From the NCBI RefSeq assembly GCF_030644225.1, contig NZ_CP128650.1, positions 754,001 to 818,000 on the forward strand: DNA of 64,000 bases. Direction: 5' to 3'. The stretch is from Selenomonas dianae. GTDB lineage: Bacteria; Bacillota; Negativicutes; Selenomonadales; Selenomonadaceae. The notes below the pieces were generated by a model. That model searched no databases. It saw only the letters and a list, made by a program, of their open reading frames with translations, and was not told where the DNA came from. A program made the translations under genes and the position numbers. Of the stretch, positions 35,646-44,063 are shown piece by piece; within the stretch, counting starts at the first letter, position 1, and each line of letters opens with the position of its first letter.

Positions 35646-36140
35646 ATGGAGCGCATTCCCATCGTAGAGACCTATCTGGAGATCGACCACAACCGGCTCA
35701 CCGCGCGGCGCGTGACCGACCAGATCGTCATCCACCACACAGGCAACGCGGTGGATGACGACCTCTCGGCGGCAGAGATTGACGCAAGTCACAAGGGGCA
35801 GGGGTGGACGTGCATCGGCTACCACTACGTCATCCGTAAGGACGGCACGGTGGAGCAGGGCAGACCGCACTGGACAGTGGGAGCGCACGCCTACGGACAC
35901 AACAGTCACACCATCGGGATTCATGTGTGCGGGAACTTCGAGGAGGCAGAGCCGACGGATGCACAGATCGAGAGCCTTGCCATGCTGCTCGCGAACCTCT
36001 GTACCGACTACGGGCTGCCGATTGACCGCGACCACATCGTCGGGCATCGTGAGCTGATGGCGACCGCGTGCCCCGGTGAGAATCTCTTTGCCGAGATGGA
36101 TACGGTTGTCGGAAAGGCGAACTTCTATGCCAACCAGTGA
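35646..36140 (+). CDS. N-acetylmuramoyl-L-alanine amidase (phage endolysin)
   Basis: A 164-residue amidase_2/PGRP-type zinc enzyme that cuts the bond between muramic acid and the stem peptide. Zinc ligands are the histidine in VIHHTG, the histidine in DHIVGHRE and the cysteine in TACPGENL; a Tyr in YHYVI is also conserved. There is no signal peptide and no separate wall-binding domain, so it relies on a holin for export. AAAGGAG precedes the ATG. It appears intact. Confidence 0.93.
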   Translation: MERIPIVETYLEIDHNRLTARRVTDQIVIHHTGNAVDDDLSAAEIDASHKGQGWTCIGYHYVIRKDGTVEQGRPHWTVGAHAYGHNSHTIGIHVCGNFEEAEPTDAQIESLAMLLANLCTDYGLPIDRDHIVGHRELMATACPGENLFAEMDTVVGKANFYANQ

Positions 36141-36331
36141 GGAGGAACATACGATGTTGGAACAAACAGGGTAAGACAGATACGGATAGAGAGCCGCAGA
36201 CTAATTGCTTGTGGAGGTTTGTGGTTCTCTATTTTATAACGGGGGAAAATAAAATGCTCCAGAAGACTTTACTAATTATTAAAAGGACGATAGAATTTGT
36301 TCGTAGATCAATCATCGTAAGGAGAGATACC

Positions 36332-36640
36332 ATGGACAATTTTACGCCAAACATACCTCACGATAAGCTTCCTGAAGAAATTAAACTTAAAATACAGAAA
36401 ACGTTGGAGGAAAGAGGGGCAATGCTCCCCTGTCCTAGGTGCGGTAACAATCGGTTTATACTGGCTGATGGGCTGATTGTTCCACCAATACAAACCGGTC
36501 TTAGTAATTTTATACTGGGCGGGAGTACGATACCATCCGCCGCTGTCGTTTGCAGTCGTTGTGGTTACTTGAGCCTACATGCAATAGGTATATTGGGGGT
36601 GATGGAAGAGTTGGAAAAGGCGGAGAAAGGTCATGAATAA
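36332..36640 (+). CDS. Small zinc-ribbon protein of unknown function
   Basis: A 102-residue protein with two Cys-x-x-Cys pairs, CPRCGNN at about 31 and CSRCGY at about 69, forming a probable zinc ribbon separated by a hydrophobic loop. AAGGAGAG lies 6 bases before the ATG; an in-frame ATG at 36254 would add a basic leader. Base composition is more AT-rich than the phage backbone. It overlaps the next gene by 8 bases, so the two are a unit. I do not recognise the family. Confidence 0.65.
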   Translation: MDNFTPNIPHDKLPEEIKLKIQKTLEERGAMLPCPRCGNNRFILADGLIVPPIQTGLSNFILGGSTIPSAAVVCSRCGYLSLHAIGILGVMEELEKAEKGHE

Positions 36641-37085
36641 GAATGTCCCGGAACAAGTTTTTTTTGCGAACGCGGAAGCGGAGTTAACAGTTCCCAAAGT
36701 GATGGGGCACTTTTCAGGTCAACCTTCTGAGTTTACTTATTTTAAGAATACCCAACAAAATATTATTATAATTCCGGAAGACCGCCTTACATTATATGCC
36801 AGAGATTTTGAGAAGGTCATAGAAAACAAAACAGGAATTGTTAGTAATTTAGGTTTGTCTATATCTATATTGCTTTCTTTATGCACTTCTGATTTTCATG
36901 ACTATTTCGGAGTACCCGCCGTGTGGATTCAAGGAGGATTCCTTGTAGTGTTTTCAATATCAACGTGGGTATTTATTTGGAAGGTGTTCAGATGTTTGCG
37001 TTTCTATTTTTGTAAATCAAAGTACCACATGAATACGCCTAAGGATTTTGTACGGCTATGCAGATTTAGGGAAACTGAGAAGTAG
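36633..37085 (+). CDS. Two-helix membrane protein of unknown function
   Basis: A 150-residue protein with a soluble N-terminal part (about 1-72) rich in beta-type residues (QNIIIIPEDRLTLY), two membrane helices (about 74-92 and 101-125) and a basic, Cys-containing tail. AT-rich like the preceding gene, which it overlaps. The position between endolysin and right attachment site is where prophages often carry non-essential cargo such as defence or exclusion genes. Function unknown. Confidence 0.6.
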   Translation: MNKNVPEQVFFANAEAELTVPKVMGHFSGQPSEFTYFKNTQQNIIIIPEDRLTLYARDFEKVIENKTGIVSNLGLSISILLSLCTSDFHDYFGVPAVWIQGGFLVVFSISTWVFIWKVFRCLRFYFCKSKYHMNTPKDFVRLCRFRETEK

Positions 37086-37097
37086 ATACCTTTTTGG

Positions 37098-37119
37098 GCA
37101 GCTCTAGGGCTGCTTTTTT
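37098..37119 (+). terminator. Terminator after the two-gene cassette
   Basis: GCAGC-TCTAGG-GCTGC followed by six T residues, 13 bases after the stop of the membrane-protein gene. Confidence 0.8.
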
Positions 37120-37142
37120 GTTACAAAGGATGGTGTGTAAAA

Positions 37143-37751
37143 ATGAAAGAAGTAATACTCCAATACAAAGCCCCCTTGCTGGTGATTCTGTGCTTCCTGC
37201 TCATCGGCATCGCCTATGCCGTCGGGCGGAACTCCGCAGAGGAGCAGACGGCGACGGAAAAGCCCGCTGTCATGACACAGGAGCAGACGCAGGACGTTAA
37301 GGCACTGCGGGCGCAGCTCGATATTTCCCATGCCAATGCGAATGCCCTGCAACAGCGTCTCACGGAGGTACAGTCAGCGCAGCGTGCGCCGACAACGACG
37401 TACTATGTGAGTGCGCCAACCGTCGAGCGGGCGGCGCAGGTCGTTGAGCGGCAGATACGGGAGGACGACCCGACACTACCGAGGGCGGCACGGGAGAAGT
37501 CTGACCGCACCGTTGTCACACCGATTACACAGTACAAGGATGGCAAGCAATTGCCAACTGAGAAGCAAAAAGTTGACATCTACAAGATCAACCTCCGAAA
37601 AGACCACCGAATCAAGGCGGGTGCGTCCGTCATTGACGGCAAGGCTCTGATGACCGTCGGCTACGAGCAAGGACGATTTGAGGCACTTGCACATTTCGAC
37701 GGCGGGCGCTACAAGGGCGCGACAGTGATGTATAACGTCGCTGAGTGGTGA
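37143..37751 (+). CDS. Hypothetical membrane-anchored prophage protein
   Basis: A 202-residue protein with one N-terminal membrane helix (about 10-30, VILCFLLIGIAYAVG) and an extracytoplasmic part with a helical Gln-rich stretch (about 48-85) followed by a basic region. AAAGGATGG precedes the ATG. It is GC-rich like the phage backbone, unlike the cassette before it. Function unknown; a lysis accessory (spanin-like) role would be guesswork. Confidence 0.6.
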   Translation: MKEVILQYKAPLLVILCFLLIGIAYAVGRNSAEEQTATEKPAVMTQEQTQDVKALRAQLDISHANANALQQRLTEVQSAQRAPTTTYYVSAPTVERAAQVVERQIREDDPTLPRAAREKSDRTVVTPITQYKDGKQLPTEKQKVDIYKINLRKDHRIKAGASVIDGKALMTVGYEQGRFEALAHFDGGRYKGATVMYNVAEW

Positions 37752-37763
37752 GAGAGTAAATGA

Positions 37764-37804
37764 ACAGAGGGGACGGCGCACGTTACGCTGTCCCCTCTGT
37801 TTTT
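37764..37804 (+). terminator. Strong terminator near the prophage right end
   Basis: ACAGAGGGGAC pairs with GTCCCCTCTGT, extended inside by GCG/CGC, and is followed by five T residues. It closes transcription of the prophage right arm before attR. Confidence 0.9.
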
Positions 37805-37822
37805 GTCTACAATTTGTCTACC
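37802..37822 (+). promoter_or_regulatory. Arm-type integrase-binding sites, right
   Basis: Two direct copies of TTTGTCTAC (37802 and 37813), matching the sites beside the integrase. Between them and attR lies AT-rich sequence without genes. Confidence 0.6.
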
Positions 37823-37957
37823 ATACCTACAAAAACCACTGAAAAATACTCAGATATTCTTTGTTGGCGAATCTCGTTGAAAATACTGCAATCCTGCGCC
37901 GTAATTGGGCGCGCCAATGTTTTCTATAATTGGGACACCACACCTGACTAACACCTA

Positions 37958-37979
37958 GTAGGAACTAAGTCCTTTTTTG
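37958..37979 (+). repeat. Right attachment core repeat (attR)
   Basis: Exact copy of the 22-bp repeat at 26737. It is followed by core-genome sequence leading to mraZ. The stretch 37823-38080 holds no gene beyond this site. Confidence 0.85.
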
Positions 37980-38080
37980 TATTTTTGGACAAGGGCGAGT
38001 GTTCCGTACACAGCCTTTTATGACGCGGGGTACGGGCTGTTTTAGAGATTGTATGCAAGGAAAAGGGAATGTCTGTTTTC

Positions 38081-38109
38081 TTGAAAAAGAAGGGCGTTTT
38101 TGTTATAAC
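38081..38109 (+). promoter_or_regulatory. Promoter of the dcw cluster
   Basis: TTGAAA (38081-38086), a 17-base spacer and TATAAC (38104-38109), both close to consensus, 75 bases before mraZ. No other promoter of this quality is seen before ftsZ. Confidence 0.8.
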
Positions 38110-38116
38110 TGTTAGT

Positions 38117-38156
38117 AAAAGTGGTGAAATGTGGCGCTAAGTGCCACGTTGTGGTG
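38117..38156 (+). promoter_or_regulatory. Probable MraZ operator: four 10-bp-phased boxes
   Basis: GTGGTG at 38121, GTGGCG at 38131, GTGCCA at 38141 and GTGGTG at 38151 stand exactly 10 bases apart, the first preceded by AAA. MraZ proteins are known to bind direct repeats of this type (TGGGN in E. coli, AAAGTG[G/T] in Mycoplasma) near their own promoter. The boxes start about five bases after the expected transcription start, well placed for repression. Confidence 0.75.
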
Positions 38157-38184
38157 ATGGAGTATCGAAGGGTGGTGCGGCAGG

Positions 38185-38628
38185 ATGTTTATGGGGGAGT
38201 ACACCCACAGCATTGATGCCAAGGGTCGCGTCATCCTGCCTGCGGATTTTCGGCAGGAACTCGGTGTTTCCTTCATCATCACGAAGGGACTGGACGGCAG
38301 TCTTTTTTTGTTTCCTCAGGCGGCGTGGGATGAGTTCGCGGCAAAGCTGCGCACGCTCTCGATCGCCGATCCGAATGCCCGTGCGTTTGCCCGTTTTTTC
38401 ATCGCAGGAGCACGTACGCTCGAATGTGACAAGCAGGGGCGTTTTCTCGTTCCCGCGAATCTGCGTGCCTATGCGAACATCGGGCTGAAGCAGGATGTCA
38501 TCCTCACGGGCGCGGATGCACGCATCGAGGTTTGGGATAAGGAGAAGTGGCTGCGCTATGCGGGTGAGGTCGATCCGAACATCACGGAGATCTCGACGCA
38601 GCTCGCGGGCTACGGGATTACGATATGA
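38185..38628 (+). CDS. mraZ: Transcriptional regulator MraZ
   Basis: A 147-residue MraZ with two SpoVT/AbrB-like halves, each carrying the DxKGR-type motif: SIDAKGRVILPADFR at about 9-23 and ECDKQGRFLVPANLR at about 79-93. It represses the dcw cluster in other bacteria. ATG 38185 gives the standard MFMGEY start. It overlaps rsmH by ATGA. Confidence 0.96.
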   Translation: MFMGEYTHSIDAKGRVILPADFRQELGVSFIITKGLDGSLFLFPQAAWDEFAAKLRTLSIADPNARAFARFFIAGARTLECDKQGRFLVPANLRAYANIGLKQDVILTGADARIEVWDKEKWLRYAGEVDPNITEISTQLAGYGITI

Positions 38629-39560
38629 GCGACTTTCATCATATCAGTGTTTTGCCTGAGGAAACGATCGAAGCCCTCGCCGTTCGTCCCGATGGAATCT
38701 ATGTGGACTGTACGCTTGGCGGAGCAGGTCATGCGGGGCAAATTGCGGCACGGCTTTCTCCCAAAGGGCGTCTGATCGGCATCGATCAGGACGAAATTGC
38801 GATTGCGGCTGCGCGCGAACGCCTTGCAGATGCAGTGTGTCAGATGTCGCTTGTACGCGACAACTTCCGCCATCTGCCCGATATTCTCGCAGCGGCAGGT
38901 GTTTCACAGGTGGACGGCGTACTCTTTGATCTTGGCATCTCGTCACCACAGATCGACACGGCGGAGCGCGGATTTTCCTATATGCAGGATGCACCGCTTG
39001 ATATGCGCATGGATCAGCGTGCCGCGCGAAGCGCCTATACTGTTGTCAATACATATACGGCAGAGGAACTGACGGAGATCTTCTATACCTATGGGGAGGA
39101 ACGTTGGGCAAAACGCATTGCCGCATTCATTGAAGAGGAACGAAAGTCCCGTCCCATTGAGACGACAGGGCAGCTTGTCGCCGTTATTGACCGTGCCGTA
39201 CCGAAGCAGGTGCGTGCGAGGGGGGGACATCCCGCCAAGCGCGTCTTTCAGGCAATCCGTATTGAGGTCAATGAGGAGTTGACGATTCTTTCAGATGCGC
39301 TCAGAGATGCGGTGCACGCACTCCGTACGGGCGGGCGGCTCGCGGTTATCACGTTTCACTCGCTTGAGGATCGCATTGTCAAAAGGGCGATGCAGGAAGC
39401 GGCACGCGGCTGTATCTGTCCGCCGCACACGCCCGTCTGCATCTGCGGGCATACGCCTGAGGTGCGCCTGATTGGCAAGGCACGTGCGGCAAGTGCCGCA
39501 GAATGCGCGGCAAACCCACGGGCGCGGAGTGCAAAACTGCGCGTCGCAGAGAAACTATAA
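38625..39560 (+). CDS. rsmH: 16S rRNA (cytosine-1402-N4)-methyltransferase RsmH
   Basis: A 311-residue SAM-dependent methyltransferase (formerly MraW). The N-terminal HHISVLPEE and CTLGGAGHAGQI (SAM site), LFDLGISSPQID and the C-terminal ITFHSLEDRIVK motif are all present. Length is normal. Second gene of the dcw cluster, as usual. Confidence 0.97.
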   Translation: MSDFHHISVLPEETIEALAVRPDGIYVDCTLGGAGHAGQIAARLSPKGRLIGIDQDEIAIAAARERLADAVCQMSLVRDNFRHLPDILAAAGVSQVDGVLFDLGISSPQIDTAERGFSYMQDAPLDMRMDQRAARSAYTVVNTYTAEELTEIFYTYGEERWAKRIAAFIEEERKSRPIETTGQLVAVIDRAVPKQVRARGGHPAKRVFQAIRIEVNEELTILSDALRDAVHALRTGGRLAVITFHSLEDRIVKRAMQEAARGCICPPHTPVCICGHTPEVRLIGKARAASAAECAANPRARSAKLRVAEKL

Positions 39561-39589
39561 GGAAGCAGAGACCAAGGAGGTGAGGGCGT

Positions 39590-39958
39590 ATGCCGGCACG
39601 TAAACTGTATCCCTACGAATACGAGGAGGCGTCAGTGCCCGCACCACCTGCGGAAATCCCCAAAGAACCGCTGATCCGGCGCGAGGTCAACACGAATCTC
39701 AGGAACTGTCTGCGTGCCATTTTCTTCCTCATTGCGCTCGGAGCGATGGTGGTGACACTGCTTGGCGGCATCGGTGCAAAGAACGGCTATACCTTGCTCG
39801 AAACGCAGCAGAATGCCGATCAACTGGAGCAGGAAAACGAGCGGCTCAAGATCGAGATTGCACAGCTGAAATCGCCCGCGCGTATCGAGGCGATTGCTGT
39901 GGATCAGCTGCATATGCAGGTGCCGCAGAATATGTATTTTTCGCATGAAGGGGAATGA
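39590..39958 (+). CDS. ftsL: FtsL-like cell division protein
   Basis: A 122-residue bitopic protein: proline-rich cytoplasmic N-terminus (1-40), membrane helix (about 43-65) and an extracytoplasmic coiled coil (about 72-100, QNADQLEQENERLKIEIAQL). Low sequence conservation is typical of FtsL, so the call rests on topology and position between rsmH and murE. AAGGAGGTGAG precedes the ATG. The ftsI gene that normally follows is missing here. Confidence 0.85.
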   Translation: MPARKLYPYEYEEASVPAPPAEIPKEPLIRREVNTNLRNCLRAIFFLIALGAMVVTLLGGIGAKNGYTLLETQQNADQLEQENERLKIEIAQLKSPARIEAIAVDQLHMQVPQNMYFSHEGE

Positions 39959-39964
39959 TGGCGC

Positions 39965-41449
39965 ATGATGAAGCGGTTGTCAGAGCTTGCCGCGCTCCTG
40001 AAGGATGCACGGATTTCGGGCGACGATGCCGAGATTACGAGCATTGAGCGGGACTCGCGCCGCGTGCAGGAGGGGGCGCTCTTTGTCTGCATCAGCGGTG
40101 CTCATGTGGACGCGCACAGCTTTATACCGAATGCGGCGCGGGCGGGAGCTCGCGCCATTTTGACGGAGCGGGAGACGGTGGATGTCCCCGATGGCATCAC
40201 CGTTCTCCATGTGGCGAATCTCCAAGAGGCTCTGGATGTCATTGTGCCGTATTTCTATGACTATCCCGCGCGTGCGATGCGCGTCATTGGGATTACGGGG
40301 ACGAACGGAAAGACGACGACGAGCTATCTCCTGCGTGCGGTTCTGCGCCATGCGGGGAAACGCGTGGGGCTCATCGGGACGATACAGGTCATGATGGAGG
40401 ACGAGGTGTTCCCGACGGCGAACACGACCCCCGATGTCATTGTCATGCAGCAGCTGCTCGACGAGATGCGTACGCGCGGGATGGATGCGGTGGTGATGGA
40501 GGTTTCCTCGCACGCGCTCGATCAGGGACGTGTCGCTGGCATTGAGTTCGACACGGCGGTGTTCACGAATCTGACGCAGGATCACCTCGACTATCACAAG
40601 ACGATGGAGAACTATGCGCGGGCAAAGGCACGGCTTTTTGAGTATGTGTCTGCGCAGGGGGCAAAGGCGGGAAAGACTGCGGTGCTCAACGCAGACGACG
40701 CGGCAAGTGAAATTATGCGTGCACACACGCACTGCCCTGTTATTTCCTACGGCGTGGAACACGATGCCGATCTGATGGCAAAGGGCGTTCATTTGGCGCA
40801 GGATGGCATGGAGCTGACCCTTGTGCATCATGGAGCTGAACTTCCTCGCCTCCACATCGGCATTACGGGGCTGTTCAATGTCTATAACGTGCTCGCGGCG
40901 ACGGCGGCGGCTCTTGCCGAGCATGTGCCTGCGGCGGATATTGCGGAAGCACTCACCGTGTTCACGGGCGTACCGGGACGCTTTGAGCTTGTGCGCGAAG
41001 GGCAGCCGTTCTCGGTTATCGTGGACTATGCACATACGCCGGACGGTATGGAGAATGTTCTGCGTACGGCGCGTGCAGTTACGGCGGGGCGCATCATCGC
41101 CGTGTTCGGGTGCGGCGGCGATCGCGATCGGACGAAGCGTCCCATCATGGGGCGCATGGCGGCGGAGCTGGCGGACATTGCCATTCTGACCTCGGACAAT
41201 CCACGCACGGAGGATCCGGCGGCGATTTTGGATGAGGTGGAGACGGGTGTTCTGCCCGTGATCGGTACGAAGCCGTATGAAAAGCTGGTGGATCGCCGTA
41301 CGGCGATTTTTCACGCAGTCGGGACGGCGCGGGCAGGGGACACGGTCGTCATTCTCGGCAAAGGGCATGAGAACTACCAGATTCTGAAGGACAAGACGAT
41401 TCATTTCGATGACCGCGAGACGGCACGCGAAGCAATCAGGGGGCTGTGA
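39965..41449 (+). CDS. murE: UDP-MurNAc-L-Ala-D-Glu: diamino acid ligase MurE
   Basis: A 494-residue Mur ligase adding the third stem-peptide residue. ATP site GITGTNGKTTTSYLL, central EVSSHALDQGRV and FTNLTQDHLDYH. The C-terminal DNPRTEDP motif is the meso-diaminopimelate-specific DNPR type, so the peptidoglycan should contain meso-DAP. Follows ftsL by 6 bases. Confidence 0.97.
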   Translation: MMKRLSELAALLKDARISGDDAEITSIERDSRRVQEGALFVCISGAHVDAHSFIPNAARAGARAILTERETVDVPDGITVLHVANLQEALDVIVPYFYDYPARAMRVIGITGTNGKTTTSYLLRAVLRHAGKRVGLIGTIQVMMEDEVFPTANTTPDVIVMQQLLDEMRTRGMDAVVMEVSSHALDQGRVAGIEFDTAVFTNLTQDHLDYHKTMENYARAKARLFEYVSAQGAKAGKTAVLNADDAASEIMRAHTHCPVISYGVEHDADLMAKGVHLAQDGMELTLVHHGAELPRLHIGITGLFNVYNVLAATAAALAEHVPAADIAEALTVFTGVPGRFELVREGQPFSVIVDYAHTPDGMENVLRTARAVTAGRIIAVFGCGGDRDRTKRPIMGRMAAELADIAILTSDNPRTEDPAAILDEVETGVLPVIGTKPYEKLVDRRTAIFHAVGTARAGDTVVILGKGHENYQILKDKTIHFDDRETAREAIRGL

Positions 41450-41450
41450 T

Positions 41451-42857
41451 ATGGAACTGACATGGAACGATGTGCTGGTAGCGACCAATGCCAAGGTGCA
41501 CAGCGGGAAGCTGCGCGGCAATGATGCCATCCCCAAGATCACGACGGATACGCGGAAAATCGAGACGGGAGACCTCTTCATCGCCCTGCGCGGGGAGAAC
41601 TTCGACGGTGCGGAGTTTGCGGCAGATGCGCTCCAAAAAGGAGCGTCGGCGGTTCTGGTCGGTGCGCCGCTTTCCAAGTCGGTGGAAAAGTTTCTGAAGA
41701 ATGCAAAGGGCGCAGTTCTTACGGTGTCCGACACCCTCGCCGCGTATCAGGCAATCGCACACGCGTGGCGCATGAAATTCGGCGTTCCCGTCGTCGCAAT
41801 CACGGGCTCGAACGGCAAGACGACGACGAAGGATCTGACGGCGGCGGTGCTCTCGGCACGCGGTACGGTCTGCCGTACGGCGGCGAACTACAACAATGAG
41901 GTCGGGCTGCCGCTGACCCTGCTCGGCATGACGGGTGGGGACGTTGCCGCCGTTGTGGAGATCGGTATGCGCGGGTTGGGGCAGATCGCTGCACTCGCAC
42001 CCGTTGCCGCTCCCTCAATCGGCATTGTGACGAATGTGTGCGAGGTGCACATGGAGCTGCTCGGCTCGATCGAAAACATTGCAAAGGCAAAGGCGGAGCT
42101 CGTGCAGGCGATTCCTGCGGGCGGGACGGTCATCCTCAATGCGGACGATGCGCGCGTTGTGGCGATGCGCTCCCTTGCGGCGGATGGTGTGCGCGTCCTG
42201 ACCTACGGCATCGGCGCAGACGCCGACGTGCGTGGCGAGGCACTGCGTCTGACATCGGACGGTTCACAGTTCATGGTGACGTGGAACAACGAGCGGCACG
42301 ACTACAGCATTCCACTTGTGGGACGGCACAATGTCAGCAATGCGCTCGCGGCGCTCGCGGCGGGCTTCGTCCTCGGCTATACGCCGCAGGAGATGCAGAC
42401 GGGGCTGCGGCGGCTCGCGGTGACCAAGATGCGCTATGAGGTGCATGAGGTCGGCGCATGGACATTCATCAACGATGCCTACAATGCAAGCCCGTCGTCG
42501 ATGGCGGCGGCACTTGAGACGACGGCAAATCTCTATGAGGGACGCAAAATTGCCGTGCTCGGTGATATGTTAGAGCTCGGCGATGCTGCCGAGGAGGCGC
42601 ACCGCAGGATTGGCCGCCGCGCGGCGGAGCTCGGTTTTGCGGCACTCGTGACCTATGGAGCGCAGTCCCGATGGATGCATACGGCGGCAGAGGCGGCGGG
42701 CTGTCCCGTCTGCCGTCACGCTGAGACACATGAGGCGGCGGCGGAGCATCTGCGCACGCTTCTCAGGGACGGGGACACGGTTCTTTTCAAGGGGTCGCGT
42801 GGCATGAAAATGGAAGCGGTCATTGCCCTCCTGACGGGTGAGGAAGCGGGGTACTGA
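41451..42857 (+). CDS. murF: UDP-MurNAc-tripeptide D-Ala-D-Ala ligase MurF
   Basis: A 468-residue Mur ligase that adds D-Ala-D-Ala. ATP site ITGSNGKTTTKDLTAAVL, the NNEVGLPLTLL segment typical of MurF, EIGMRGLGQI, and FINDAYNASPSSM in the C-terminal domain. ATG 41451 directly follows the murE stop. Overlaps mraY by TGATG. Confidence 0.97.
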   Translation: MELTWNDVLVATNAKVHSGKLRGNDAIPKITTDTRKIETGDLFIALRGENFDGAEFAADALQKGASAVLVGAPLSKSVEKFLKNAKGAVLTVSDTLAAYQAIAHAWRMKFGVPVVAITGSNGKTTTKDLTAAVLSARGTVCRTAANYNNEVGLPLTLLGMTGGDVAAVVEIGMRGLGQIAALAPVAAPSIGIVTNVCEVHMELLGSIENIAKAKAELVQAIPAGGTVILNADDARVVAMRSLAADGVRVLTYGIGADADVRGEALRLTSDGSQFMVTWNNERHDYSIPLVGRHNVSNALAALAAGFVLGYTPQEMQTGLRRLAVTKMRYEVHEVGAWTFINDAYNASPSSMAAALETTANLYEGRKIAVLGDMLELGDAAEEAHRRIGRRAAELGFAALVTYGAQSRWMHTAAEAAGCPVCRHAETHEAAAEHLRTLLRDGDTVLFKGSRGMKMEAVIALLTGEEAGY

Positions 42858-43843
42858 TGGAACATCTCTTAGACCTTCTATCGCCGCAGCTGCGCATTCT
42901 GCTGACCTTTGTGACGGCACTGGCGATGGTTCTCTTTAGCGGGGTCTACTTTCTCCCCATGCTGCACCGTCTGAAATACGGACAGAGCATCCGTGCGGAG
43001 GGTCCCGCGAGCCACCAGGCAAAGAGTGGAACGCCGACGATGGGCGGTGTGATGATCGTGCTCGCCGTGACAGCGGCGACGTTGCTCTTTGCGCCGCTCA
43101 CGGTGACGACGCTGCTCGCGCTCTTCATCTTCCTCGGGCATTTCCTGCTCGGCTTTGCGGACGACTACATCAAGGTGGTCAAGAAGCGCAATCTCGGGCT
43201 GCGTGCCTATCAGAAGCTGCTCGGGCAGCTCATCATCGCCTTTGTTACGATCTTCATCGGGAGTACGATGCTCGCCCACGATACGAGCGTGTGGATACCG
43301 CTCATGGGGGAGCGGATCGACATCGGCATCCTCTACTATGTGCTTGTCATCTTTGTGCTTGTCGGTACGTCGAACGCCGTCAATCTGACGGATGGGCTCG
43401 ACGGGCTCGCCTCGGGAACGGTCGCCGTGGCGGCACTTTTCTATGCGGTGCTGATGTACGGCACGGACAGCGGGCTGATGGCGTTTTCCACGGCGATAAT
43501 TGGTGCATGTATCGGTTTTTTGTGGTATAATCATCATCCGGCACGCATTTTTATGGGGGACACGGGCTCGCTTGCACTCGGCGGCGCACTCGCGGGTGTG
43601 GCGATTCTCTCGCACACGGAGCTGCTGCTGCCCATCGTGGGATTCGTATTCTTCTGCGAGGCACTGTCCGTGATTTTGCAGGTCGTTTCGTTCCAGACGC
43701 GTGGCAAGCGCATCTTTCGCATGAGCCCGATTCATCACCACTTCGAACTTGGCGGATGGAGTGAGACGCGCGTGGTCTATACGTTCTGGGCAGTCGGCGC
43801 GGCGGGGGCACTCCTCGCATGGATTGTGGTGCTGCTTTCGTGA
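42857..43843 (+). CDS. mraY: Phospho-MurNAc-pentapeptide transferase MraY
   Basis: A 328-residue ten-helix membrane enzyme that forms lipid I on undecaprenyl phosphate. Key motifs are the cytoplasmic FADDYIKV aspartates, NLTDGLDGLASG, FMGDTGSLALGG and the histidine loop SPIHHHFELGG. Length is normal for bacteria with a compact MraY. It is separated from murD by 220 bases holding palindromic repeat copy C. Confidence 0.97.
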   Translation: MEHLLDLLSPQLRILLTFVTALAMVLFSGVYFLPMLHRLKYGQSIRAEGPASHQAKSGTPTMGGVMIVLAVTAATLLFAPLTVTTLLALFIFLGHFLLGFADDYIKVVKKRNLGLRAYQKLLGQLIIAFVTIFIGSTMLAHDTSVWIPLMGERIDIGILYYVLVIFVLVGTSNAVNLTDGLDGLASGTVAVAALFYAVLMYGTDSGLMAFSTAIIGACIGFLWYNHHPARIFMGDTGSLALGGALAGVAILSHTELLLPIVGFVFFCEALSVILQVVSFQTRGKRIFRMSPIHHHFELGGWSETRVVYTFWAVGAAGALLAWIVVLLS

Positions 43844-43857
43844 AAGAATACACCTGC

Positions 43858-44015
43858 GTACTCTACGCAAACACCTCGTTACACAAGCGATCGTGTGCTT
43901 ATTCGCCTAAATACCTGCGGACTTCTTAAACGCGCTGCGCTTGAACGAAAGAAATCCGCAGGGGGCGAAACGCACACTTTACTCGCTTGCTCCACTAGGG
44001 TTTGCTTTGGAGTAT
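43858..44015 (-). repeat. 158-bp palindromic repeat, copy C
   Basis: Reverse orientation relative to copies A and B. Arms TTCGCC/GGCGAA, GTGTGC/GCACAC and CAAGCGA/TCGCTTG replace the A/B pairs with matching changes on both sides. It sits inside the dcw cluster, 15 bases after mraY, so it is transcribed with the cell-wall genes unless a break exists here. Confidence 0.85.
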
Positions 44016-44063
44016 CGCATGAATCCATTTTTTATACATCATATATAAGGAGGACACGGGGAA

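Larger units (their letters stand above)
26737..37979. mobile_element. Degenerate integrated prophage (about 11.2 kb)
   Basis: Bounded by identical 22-bp direct repeats (26737-26758 and 37958-37979), with an integrase beside the left end. Contents in order: integrase; toxin-antitoxin; CI-like repressor; truncated cro; truncated DUF2815 protein; DNA polymerase; small replication-region genes; truncated small terminase; interrupted large terminase; truncated portal; truncated holin; amidase; two-gene cassette; one more small gene. No capsid or tail gene remains, so it cannot make particles itself. Insertion is intergenic, between the flippase-like gene and mraZ. Confidence 0.9.
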
